Positions 55,926 to 64,000 of a stretch of DNA of 64,000 nucleotides are shown one piece after another (position 1 is the stretch's first letter; every line of letters begins with the position of its first letter). A program made the position numbers and the translations under genes. The stretch is from Phymatolithon calcareum (taxonomy: Eukaryota > Rhodophyta > Florideophyceae > Hapalidiales), in the NCBI GenBank assembly GCA_977006965.1, contig OZ345383.1, forward strand, positions 868,001 to 932,000. Direction: 5' to 3'. Under the pieces are notes generated by a model that searched no databases, was not told the DNA's origin, and was given only the letters and a program-made list of their open reading frames with translations.

Positions 55926-58587
55926 CTACTCACTATCAGGTTCGTCAAAAGCGTCAAGCTCATGGATGTCTTCAACGTGCTTAGCGAAACAGTTCCTGCC
56001 AGTAGAAGCGCCACAAATATATAGTGTGGCACTTTCACGCCTATTAGAATATGAGCACAAGCGGGTCGTCGTCTTGAATTTCCCAACTATGCAGTTGTTT
56101 TGAACAGCACAAGTAGTCACCATGATATCCTCAGTCCTCCTTTTCTTTTCCTTGGGAGTTAAGAGGGTTCTAACACCGCTCCCGAATGCAAACGTACGTT
56201 CTTTAGTGACTAAAAGTCGACGAGTAATGCGCGTGGTAAATGTGTTATCGATGAGTTGCTCGAACAGCACTTGACAATACCTTCGCAGCGTCATGTTCTT
56301 CTGACCCTCTGGATGGGCACCAGAAAATCAAAGTCATCTAGCAATCACGCAAATTGCCAGAAGAGTTTGATGACCGCTATGAACTATAGTCGCACTTGTT
56401 GAAGATGCAGCATTATCGCACTTCTTCCACTCGCTGAGTGCTGTATCTCTCAACAGTTGTCCGGCTAATGACCTCCGTTCCCATGCCAACGGGATATAGA
56501 CTCATGAACGCAAATCAGGTCCGACGGAGGCACAGTGCGCTTTCTGTGGTCAGTTATGGCATCGACAGAATCTTGACCAAGCGGCCAGCGGTGCTGAGCA
56601 GACTACATGTTTCACTTGGTTGCGCACTGAATGAAATTCACTGGAGGTATTCGGCGAACGGCTTACCAGTTTTTGAAGTAGAAGGAGCGGTGAGATACTA
56701 GTTTGGCCTTGTTGTCCTCCAAAATTGCTCCCGGCGCTGAGCTCAACTGTTGCCATGTGGACGAGTATTCCGAAAAACTCAATCAGCTCTGTCACTGTAG
56801 TCTCTTGTTGTCCAATTATTCTCAGCTTAGCGGACGCCCAATCAGGAAATTTTCGCAGGTGAACGTGGGGAAATATATTCATGACGCAATCGTACTTCGT
56901 ATGAAGACCACTACCGTCATTTTCGGATAACAAATCTCTGGTTAGAGTGCGAAGTTTCCAGAACTTAGAGGAAACTCAAACCCGATACGGTCCTAGAGCT
57001 TAGCGCTCGTATCATGTCTCTCCGTAAGGGACAGTATTCGGCTCGCGGTCAGGTGAGACGACATCAAGTTCGTTTTGCGATGTTTGGTCCCAAGTGTAGC
57101 GCCAGGCTCCAAAGAACCCGACGCCACATGGGAGAGAAAAGCCCAAGAGAGGAGAGAGACGAAAAGAGCGGGAGAGACAAGACAAAAGAGAAGGAAAGAA
57201 AGACAAGCAAACAAAACCTCCAGACCAACGGACAAAATAGGCGTCCACCATCGTAGTACTCCATGGCTTTGCGGGAACTCAAGCGGTCGTGAACGTAGAA
57301 CACGAGCGCAAGGCTACGCCGAACAGGGCTTCAGAAACTTGACGAGGTAGATGAGGGTGAATAGAGATAAACGCGACTTGAACCAGGGCGAAGTCGGTAA
57401 TACAGGTCACGGAGGACACTCCACAGCTTTGCGGGAACACAAGCGGTCGCATGGATGAGATACGAGGGCGAGGCTACGCCGAACAGGGCCTCGGAAGCTC
57501 GACGTGAGGAGCACTTAGGTCCAGATGATAAGCGCAACTTGCAACACAAAACGGGCAAGATTGCCATGCGGTAACTCCAGCGATCGTGTGGACGAACACG
57601 AGCGCGGGCCTTCGAGGAAACGGAGAAGAATAAGCGTGGAGACTAGTCGAACGGATGTCCACTGCGCCGCTTACGACATGACGAAAGGCAAAAGAGAAAG
57701 GAAGGAGAAAACGACGCCGTCCTTAGGCGGCGACCATGGCTTGGCCGTCGACCTTCGCACGGACGCACGAAAAAGGGAAAGGGAAACTTGAACGCGGTTG
57801 TCGACGCACCGGCTTGCGCGCCGAAACGGTTGCGTCCAAGAAGGTTGGGAAGAGCTCCGACTCCGCGTGGTCGAAGGGACTGTCAGGCGAACATTGCGCG
57901 TGCTTGATCCAAGCAATCGAGCCGAAATCCAGAACTCCCCCACCTTCCTTTACTCAGAGGAAGGAACTAACTAGCTTATATACTACAACCTACGCAAAAG
58001 ACAGCGATGCAGCGCATAGACACACGAGAAACACGTGCAAGTATGGCCCAACAGATCACCTACTACGAGCAGCATGACTATCGAGATCACAGTTGTGCGG
58101 CGTACAGTCGCGAGAGGAAAAAGAGACCGCCTTGGGACAGCGACATAACAGCGGGCGCTACACCAAGAGGCCTTCAAGACATAGGAGAGAGAGCCCAGAA
58201 GAGGGCTTTAGAGCTTCTTAAGGTTTTATAGAAGCTTTTTGTGCTTCTGAAGAGCTTCTAATTACGACTGCGGACAATAAACTGGCGTTTCGTGATGAAG
58301 ACGAGCGAGGATGAGTACTGTAAGCAGTCCTGGGTTGCTATTGCGCTTTGCTGGTGTTGGCACGATTCAAGATGGTGAGCTTCTGCAATGCCATCGTCAG
58401 TGTCCCCTATCTTGACGTTGAACAGGTTGACTCTCTTAAAGTTAGTCTTCTTCGGCAAATGCCAAACTATGACACATTTTACGCGACGTGATATGCTCGC
58501 GCGACAATTGAGTTTTCCTCGAGTACCTCCTGAACCGTACCACTTACACTTTTTCAGTTGTAAAAGGCTCCATATTGTCTGGAGCAC
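55926..58587 (-). pseudogene. piggyBac-type transposase remnant, copy 2
   Basis: The N-terminal part (58587-58258) has RRVKCVIVWHLPKKTNFKRV, corresponding to RVKWVLVQKP and following sequence in copy 1. After the family E block, 56933-56550 reads FPDWASAKLRIIG, then TELIEFFGILVHMATVE, the conserved start of a DDE_Tnp_1_7 domain. The catalytic core is largely missing. The C-terminal part (56294-55926) contains FEQLIDNTF, then CAVQNNC and a Cys-containing tail (LCSYSNRRESATLYIC, RNCFAKHVEDIHELDAFDEP) that looks like the C-terminal zinc finger of piggyBac transposases with one Cys position changed to Ser. Confidence 0.68.
57240..58170. repeat. family E block with ~160-bp internal repeats, copy 1
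   Basis: CTTTGCGGGAAC, an AAGCGGTCG and GAGGCTACGCCGAACAGGGC recur as a unit at 57267-57335 and 57427-57495 (spacing 160 bp), with a weaker third at about 57561-57600. The block continues with TTGCGCGCCGAAACGGTTGC- and CCACCTTCCTTTACTCAGAGGAAGG-like sequence and ends near CTTGGGACAGCGACATA. A second copy is at 62070-62740. The nature of the element is not recognised; no convincing ORF. Confidence 0.65.
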
Positions 58588-58878
58588 TCTGCGAGACCGG
58601 TCACCGATTTTTCCTTTGCGTGTACGGATGTAATGACCACGCGGGGCCGGACTTTTTATCGTGCCACGGCAGGTCTGGTACTTCTAGGTGACTACTATAT
58701 TTTAGTTGCTAGCGCAGAACGAAGAGATTTTATGGTAGTAGTTGCGGTACTCCTCAACCACTATACAAGTCTGGCTTTCCAATAATGGCGCGAATGATCC
58801 GTTCTGCATTCGATTTACTAACTTTTTTCAGATTTTGAATCGGTCCTCAATTGAGGACGTTCGGCACATAGACACTAG

Positions 58879-59067
58879 CGTCGTTGAAAATGAGTACAGA
58901 ATTGAGTTTGAGTGCAAGAGACTCACAGGAGCTTATGTTGAGAGAGAATTACGAATCAAGAATGTTTTGAGTAGCCAGAGTACTTTACCTTAGAGAATAT
59001 CGCGAGAGCTGCCCCGCTACTCCAAGGTGAGGCTTTGGGAGCTCTCAAAATAAAATCATCAAATATC
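58879..59067 (+). pseudogene. LINE C ORF2, part 2 and 3' end
   Basis: It reads RIEFECKRLTGAYVERELRI and KNVLSSQSTLP, then stops at 58993, continuing the C-terminal domain interrupted at 55855. The 3' end GGCTTTGGGAGCTCTCAAA follows. Confidence 0.75.
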
Positions 59068-59209
59068 CCCACCAGGATGGCGGACGGGAAAGCTCAGGAT
59101 TCAAGGTAATCCTATCTCAGTCCTCCACGGGGTTGTCGGTGCTTGGACTGGACCGCTTTCTAGCCTTTCCTTCTGCGAATCAATACAGGCCTTCTTCGCT
59201 CTCCATTCG

Positions 59210-59705
59210 TTATATGAGTGTCTTGCTAAATAGTAAGAGCTCATCTAGCACCTTTTCTGCTTCTAGTCTTTTTTCTCCTTCGAGGTCGTACCCTCCTAGC
59301 GTGCGTTCAAGGGTCTCTATATGCTCTCTGGCTCTGGTGCCGAATTCTTCAGCCATACTTGTTATTGACACCTGTGGGAATCTGCCACAGGCATGCTGCA
59401 GCGCGAGTTTCCTGTGCTTCACCTTGGGGAACTTGAGGATTGCCGGCAATTCTCTTGTCTTGTCGTATGGAATCTTCCTTTTCCGCTTCGATTCAAGGCG
59501 CTCTCCTTCCATTGCCAGATATTTGGATCGAAGTGTTAGCGAAGACTGGTTTGTTTGGACATGCTTTACAGCTTCACCAAACGGCTCTCTGGTCTCCGTC
59601 GTGGCGATACTTTTCCTTTTGTACTGCCATTCACAGTTGTGTCTGCTTTCAAGCACTTCATTTGAATACATGCGTTCTTTCGCCTTGTTCCTTCTCAGCA
59701 TAATC
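59210..59705 (-). pseudogene. LINE A copy 2 ORF2 C-terminal fragment
   Basis: The 163-codon minus-strand frame closely matches 3391-3810: ETREPFGEAVKHVQTNQSS, KRKRKIPYDKTRELPAILKF, EFGTRAREHIETLERTL. It ends at TLI where LINE A continues ERMENEEGLY, because an ATG-region change at 59215 creates a stop. Truncated at the right edge by the TSD. Confidence 0.85.
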
Positions 59706-59715
59706 AGTCAGTACT

Positions 59716-60139
59716 GACGATATCGAGCCAGAAATTTACAGGCGGACTATTCCACTGCGGGATAATCCGTCTTCTCCTGCAGTCGCGCCCCTTGTCTGTC
59801 TGAGCTCGCATACTTGTGTTCTGATGAATGTTAAGTCTCTAAAATGGACAGAGACACTTTGTCTCTCTCGGGTGCGTGTCATAGAAGATAGATCTCTTCT
59901 AAAAATAACTCTAAAAAAAGTATTTTGAAAGTCCTCTAGTCTTCCCGTCCTCCAATGCATGCAATACGGGTACGCTACCAGGGTACTCCAAATAAGGGAG
60001 AAGACTACAAGGCTAAGATGCTTAAGAGGAGCCCGGTTAAACATCCATGATGGATGTTTAAATCTGGCTCCTCTAAGGGAGTAAATCTGTACTAGGTATG
60101 TATTTCGGAGTCAGTGCCCTAAATGAGCTCATGGCTTTA
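59716..60139. other. no gene seen; one imperfect palindrome
   Basis: 28-nt arms at 60021-60048 and 60050-60077 pair over about 24 positions with one internal loop. Nothing else is supported. Confidence 0.5.
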
Positions 60140-60830
60140 CAGTGACACCTCGTATATTGCTCGCACCTGCGCGCGGCACAGGATCCCTTCGGTTGCCGCG
60201 AAGGGACACTTCCCGAAAGAGGCGTGCAAACGGTAGAGAAGGCACACGGGAAGCAACAAGTTTCTCCACCAAACTCCACGTTGCGACAGAGAACTGCGGC
60301 GGACTCTCTAAACTCTCATATACGGCAGTAAATCATGGAAACTGAAAGAACCATTGCGGAAGAAACACCATCGACGTGGTAATGCGGGCCAAAGACTTAC
60401 GATGGAACTGGCCTGGACGCATTCTCAGAATGGGCGAGCAGCGCCTTGTCCGCCATGTGCTGCTACAATGCGTCAGATCAACGCCAGAATCAATCTTTGG
60501 TGACGTATCCGGACTAGACGTGAAAGACGCAGTCAAACTTCCTAGAGATCGTATAAAATGGAAGAAAATGAGGCCCTCGAATCACTGCGAGCCCCACTAG
60601 GGGAAAAGGCAAAATGAATGTGCAAGCGACACCTAGTCACTTGGAAAATGATATCGAATACATTCGGAACGGCATCAGAGCGCCACCTGGAGACCATAGG
60701 CATGAACCTAACAAAGTATGAACTGGACTCCGGAGAAATGTTAAGAACGGAAAAGGCATTAGACTCCATACTATTCTACAGCGTCACCATAATTGACAAT
60801 ATGGAGAACGACGAATCCCTGTATTAGGGA
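60140..60830 (+). pseudogene. LINE D internally deleted copy
   Basis: The 5' part (60142-60345) reads GTGSLRLPRRDTS, then GREGTREATSFSTKLHVATENC, the start of an endonuclease. It passes directly into LSYTAVNHGN and, in another frame, VVMRAKDLRWNWPGRILRM, a segment of the type seen after the RT domain in many LINEs (RWxGHVxRM). The end (60618-60827) reads RTEKALDSILFYSVTIIDNM and ENDESLY, resembling the LINE A C terminus. Most of the endonuclease and all of the RT are missing, as in the relic at 8088. A hairpin TCCCTTCG/CGAAGGGA is at 60184-60206. Confidence 0.6.
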
Positions 60831-60944
60831 CCAGACGATATACTAGAATGAACAAGTTACGAAAAGCTGCTCCCATACAGTCTTAAGGGTGTTAATGAGG
60901 GCTTTCAAAACAACTAAACAGTTGCAAAAAAACCGAGAAAATGA

Positions 60945-61080
60945 CAAAGGAGGTTGAATACGAATGTAAGAAAATTACTCGAGCCCCAACTGAAAGAGAA
61001 ACGAGAATCAAAAAAGTACTTTGTGGAGAGGAATACGAGAAGCGGCCCAGTTACTCACAGCTTCTGAAGTCTTAGGAGCT
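60945..61080 (+). pseudogene. LINE C 3' fragment
   Basis: EVEYECKKITRAPTERETRI and KKVLCGEEYEKRPSYSQLLKS align with the LINE C C terminus, followed by a degraded 3' end (CTTAGGAGCTTCTAAAAAAG). Confidence 0.65.
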
Positions 61081-61621
61081 TCTAAAAAAGTTAACATATA
61101 TCCCCAATGTATGCATCCGCGATCGGCACAGGATAATGAGAAGGGAAGGCGCTCCACAGACGACGCTCAGGACGCAGAAAATAAATTAGACAAGCCTTTA
61201 ATCTCGCCGCCATAACCGACATTTCTGCATTGAAATGTGGCGTCCACAAGTGGTATAGTTTGAATAACTGCTTCTGTGCTTCTGTCCGGAAACTTAGTGC
61301 TAAGGCGTGTGCGATTGCCGTTTCGATTCCTGCCAATAAAGATATGAGGTGAGCTTAAGGCAGGCACACGAGTTTTCGCCTTGTCGTGGTGCACTTTGTC
61401 CACAACTTGCTGTGCCCGTCCTCGTTCCCAGATCCGTGCCCATGAGAGGTAGCGATGAGGCGATCTCAACAGGAGTAACCGAGCGAGTCTGGCGCTGAAC
61501 TCAACAGCATTCAAAATGCCATGAAAGATAGCTTGAAGGTAATCGCTGCGCTCTCACGAGACTCCTCACTAGAATTCGTACTGTGCGCTGCATATCAATG
61601 CTGAAAATGCGTCGAAAACAT
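61081..61621. other. no gene seen
   Basis: No coding region supported. Confidence 0.4.
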
Positions 61622-61678
61622 CATACTGCTGGACTGATGGTACTTTATACTATAAAGTACCATCAGTCCAGCAGTATG
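61622..61678. repeat. 57-bp perfect palindrome
   Basis: The 28-nt arms at 61622-61649 and 61651-61678 are perfectly complementary around a single C. A partial relative of the arm (CATACTGCCGGACTGATCAG) occurs at 62637-62656. Confidence 0.93.
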
Positions 61679-61834
61679 TATAAAGTTTATACTCCAAGCG
61701 TTGCCCCTGTACATCAAACCAGCCATAGTCACTCTTCGGTGACTTGCCCGATAAAATCGAACAAGCTCTTCATGTCCAAATAGGAGACAAAGGGGATAAC
61801 TAAAGCCATCAGAATTTGGTAGCCTCGCATTGGG

Positions 61835-62740
61835 AAAAGAAGAAGAAGAGGACATTTTTATTATAGTGTTGCCAATGCATCTTCATATTGCGAAAAAAGG
61901 AACGCAAAAAACACAGTATGGTTCTTGTTCAGGGTTGCGCCAAGCTCACAAGAATCGGACGCGACCAGGATCAGAGTAGACCAGGAGAGGCTGAGAGAAG
62001 GAAATTGAGAAAGAGTAACAAGTCCCCTAAAAAAAGAGAATAAGCTTGTATGCCACCCTTGGAGCTTGTTCACGGTCTTGCGGGAACACAAGCGGCAGTG
62101 GTTATCGAACCTGAGCGCGAGGCTGCGGCACGGGGATGTGGATGTAGGAAAATAAGAGAACACGTGGCTCAAACCGAGACCTAGGCCGGAGGTAGTGCCG
62201 CCCACGAAGCACACTTATCAAGCTTCGGAGAACAGAGATAGACTTGGACATCAAGCATGTGCACAAGGCTACTGAAAGCTCAAAGTTAACAGCATCGATG
62301 TCCAGATGACGTCGGATGAAAAACAAAAACATGAAAAGAAGGAATTGAATGTTGAGATGGGCGTTGTCGGCGTCCTCCTCCTGTAGCGACCTGGGCTGGC
62401 CACCGACCGGCGACAAGCGCAAGGCAAGGGCGAAAGAGGACCTGGCACACAATCGAGGCCAGATTGGCTTGCGCTGCGAAACAATGCGGTCTGGAAGAGG
62501 TGGAAGAACTCGAACTCCGTGTGGTCGAGCCGAGTTTCGAAGAGCTCCCGCCTTCCCTTACATGGAGGAAGGACAGTGTTCCATACTACAAGCGATGCGA
62601 ATAAACAGTGGATGGATGCCCATGAGACATAACTCACATACTGCCGGACTGATCAGCTAAGTCGTTGAGCATATCGATCGCGATCCGAGATGCGAGAAGT
62701 ATATTCCCGAGAGGAGCAATCGCCAGCACCAAAGCGGCGT
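61835..62740. repeat. family E block, copy 2, with a family H-like end
   Basis: At 61835-61890 a GAA-rich run and TTTTTATTATAGTGTTGCCAATGCATC resemble a family H 3' end on the minus strand. From about 62070 the block matches family E copy 1: TCTTGCGGGAACACAAGCGG (62076 onward), TTGCGCTGCGAAACAATGCGG (about 62470), CCGCCTTCCCTTACATGGAGG (about 62549) and a degraded match to 58040-58110. Only one internal repeat unit is clear here. Confidence 0.5.
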
Positions 62741-62899
62741 ACGCGCAGTTTAAAGGTCTCGAATTAAGTTCAGTTAATCACTGATCTGACTTCTTCTTCC
62801 TTTTTCCCTAGTCGTTGTCGCTTCGTCGACAAATTCCGCCTCCGTAACCTTGTGAAAGGCAATTTTCTGGTATTCAGCTTTCATGTCATGCCGAAACCA

Positions 62900-63130
62900 G
62901 TATCCTGAATTACTTGTGAGGTGTCATCGTCTCTCCCTGTACAGAAAAGAAAGAAAGGCACGTCTGATGCACCTAAGGATGACACTCAAACGAGCGCCAG
63001 CTCGGAGGAAATCGAGACAAGGAGCCGCTCTGTGCCGCAAGGCGTTCATAGTCATCGAAAATTAATCTTGAAATTGAATATGACTGTAAGGAAAGGCGAA
63101 TCAAGGAAGTTTCAGCTACGAGAGCAAGGC
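62900..63130 (+). pseudogene. LINE C C-terminal fragment
   Basis: RKERKARLMHLRMTLKRAPA and RRKSRQGAA, then LEIEYDCKERRIKEVSA in another frame, align with LINE C at 63500-63800 (opposite strand). It is degraded and shorter than the other copies. Confidence 0.6.
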
Positions 63131-63280
63131 GCTGTGTTGGTGACGTACACCTTTTATACAGGTGGGGTGTGAGTGCGAGAGCAACAATTGCGAAACACGA
63201 AATTATGAAAAACTGCGGCTCCGAATTTGTTGTAACGGCAATCGTCCCTGGCAACACCTGTCCAGCGTGGACTGCGACTG

Positions 63281-63331
63281 TGCTGTCGCCGGAACTCCAC
63301 ATGATCATCATGTGGAGTTCCGGCGACAGCA
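63281..63331. repeat. 51-bp perfect palindrome
   Basis: The 25-nt arms at 63281-63305 and 63307-63331 are perfectly complementary around a single C. Confidence 0.93.
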
Positions 63332-63404
63332 TGATGACTGAATCGTAGCTGGTGACATGAATCTCGACTACTATGACTTGACTCTCAAGTCTGAAGTGTA
63401 CGGG

Positions 63405-64000
63405 GGATATGTGTTGATTTATTTTAAAAGCTCCCAAGGCCTCTCTTGAAGAGTAACAGGGCCGCTTTCGCACGATTTTCTAAGCTCACGTAGTTTGACT
63501 GTTCAGTATATCCTTGATTCGTATTTCTCTCCCAACAAGTGCTCCAGTGAGTCGCTTACATTCATATTCAATTTCAGGACTAATCTTGGATGAAGATAGA
63601 ATGCGTTGGAGCGCGACCAGCTCAATCACGGCTGTGACACCAAAGTATGCACCAAGTACTGATTTTCTCCAAAGAGGTGCTCTATTGAATATCAGCCGTA
63701 GGAATCGCAACCGTGTAGACCTTTCTCTTACGCGGAGAACCATCGGTAGATTGTTCGAATCAGTTGGTATCTCGAGCGATCTTCCCTCTTCTTCCTCTGC
63801 CCATAACTCAATTATTTCTTTTCGTCGCCCTTTCTTTGAGACTGAGCCCTCCTTGGCTTTGTCGAGAGCTTGCTGCAGATCTTGATATTTCTTGAGGCAC
63901 TCTATGTCCTTGGTTGCCTCCTTAATGTCTTCATATCTCCCAGAATACTCATCTGCTTCGTCGAGGCGCTTCTTCTGTCTCACTAGACTCGCAGAGAACC
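63405..64000 (-). pseudogene. LINE C C-terminal domain and 3' end, runs off the window
   Basis: This is the best-preserved LINE C tail. The 165-codon frame (63983-63486) reads KKRLDEADEYSGRYEDIKEA, a charged helical region (KKGRRKEIIELWAEEEEGRS), LRFLRLIFNRAPLWRKSVLG, AYFGV, VIELVALQRILSS and IEYECKRLTGALVGREIRIK, ending DILNSQTT. It is 5' open at the window edge. The 3' end (63425-63475 on the minus strand) is GTTACTCTTCAAGAGAGGCC and TTGGGAGCTTTTAAA. The function of this post-RT domain is unknown. Confidence 0.8.

Larger units (their letters stand above)
55860..58874 (-). mobile_element. piggyBac-like DNA transposon, copy 2 (CTAG-flanked)
   Basis: The ends TGTCTATGTGCCG (55860-55872) and the complement (58862-58874) match copy 1, as do the subterminal CCTCAATTGAGG palindromes (55882-55893 and 58845-58856). 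CTAG flanks both ends (55856-55859 and 58875-58878). The transposase reads on the minus strand, and a family E block (57240-58170) is nested between its N-terminal and central parts. Confidence 0.83.
54769..59067 (+). mobile_element. LINE C copy inside LINE A copy 2, 12-bp TSD
   Basis: CCCACCAGGATG flanks it at 54757-54768 and 59068-59079, and the flanks are contiguous LINE A 3' sequence (compare 49420-49440). It begins in the RT domain and ends with the LINE C 3' end (GAGGCTTTGGGAGCTCTCAAA near 59030). A piggyBac-like element at 55860-58874 is nested inside; across that site the LINE C sequence aligns without a gap to the copy at 63590-63610. Confidence 0.86.
54656..59705 (-). mobile_element. 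LINE A copy 2, split by LINE C, 10-bp TSD
   Basis: AGTCAGTACT flanks it at 54646-54655 and 59706-59715. The 3' end with stem-loop (54687-54710) is on the left; the ORF2 C-terminal region is on the right, at 59080-59705. The two halves are separated by the LINE C insertion at 54769-59067. Its own length is only about 740 bp, so it was 5'-truncated on arrival. Confidence 0.85.

Noticed and set aside
1-64000. tRNA genes and CRISPR arrays.
   Set aside because: No convincing cloverleaf with a GGTTCGAATCC-type T-arm and acceptor stem was found, and no regularly spaced repeats with unique spacers. A tRNAscan run would be decisive for the former.

Overview
The window looks like a repeat-dominated stretch of a nuclear eukaryotic genome. 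It holds few host genes. No rRNA, tRNA or CRISPR array was found, and there is no operon-like gene packing. The five convincing host genes are intronless as read: a membrane protein, a secreted cysteine-rich protein and three paralogous bZIP-like proteins. Most of the remaining sequence is decayed mobile DNA: APE-type non-LTR retrotransposons (LINEs), piggyBac, hAT and Harbinger-like DNA transposons, and a tyrosine-recombinase (DIRS/Ngaro-like) retroelement. Single-exon genes set among old transposons would suit a florideophyte red alga (Gracilaria- or Chondrus-like), but that is an inference only; another intron-poor protist is possible.

Layout. 1.6-3.0 kb: three-TM protein. 3.2-7.1 kb: 5'-truncated LINE 'A' (minus strand, 14-bp TSD), containing an 817-bp chimeric retroposon that itself contains a 327-bp MITE with 8-bp TSDs. 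7.2-7.8 kb: LINE 'C' tail. 8.1-11.0 kb: LINE 'D' relic split by a piggyBac-like element, itself split by a Harbinger-like element. 12.65-13.56 kb: secreted protein, within a 5-kb zone dense in TACAGTA/TACTGTA. 17.0-19.2 kb: DIRS-like remnant. 20-22 kb: two short family 'H' retro-insertions. 25.6-27.0 kb: bZIP-like 1. 30.1-37.3 kb: a LINE C copy split by an almost full-length LINE 'B' (ORF1 and ORF2), which is split by a hAT element. 42.6-44.0 kb: bZIP-like 2. 45-51 kb: small LINE tails. 52.0-53.5 kb: bZIP-like 3. 53.9-59.7 kb: a LINE A tail, then a nest LINE A > LINE C > piggyBac-like > family 'E' repeat. 60-64 kb: LINE D, C and E relics and perfect palindromes.

The insertions can be ordered because target-site duplications (TSDs) can be read directly and host elements rejoin across them. 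LINE A-type insertions share a 3'-terminal stem-loop, and two insertions are only about 60 bp long and carry little else. The two piggyBac-like copies share a 13-bp terminal repeat plus a subterminal CCTCAATTGAGG palindrome, and both are flanked by CTAG rather than the TTAA usual for the superfamily. The three bZIP-like genes encode proteins of 477-481 residues with an unrecognised N-terminal domain, a CxxC/CxC cluster and a C-terminal bZIP whose normally invariant DNA-contacting arginine is asparagine in all three.

Family letters A-H are local labels. Everything was read by eye; no database search was run.
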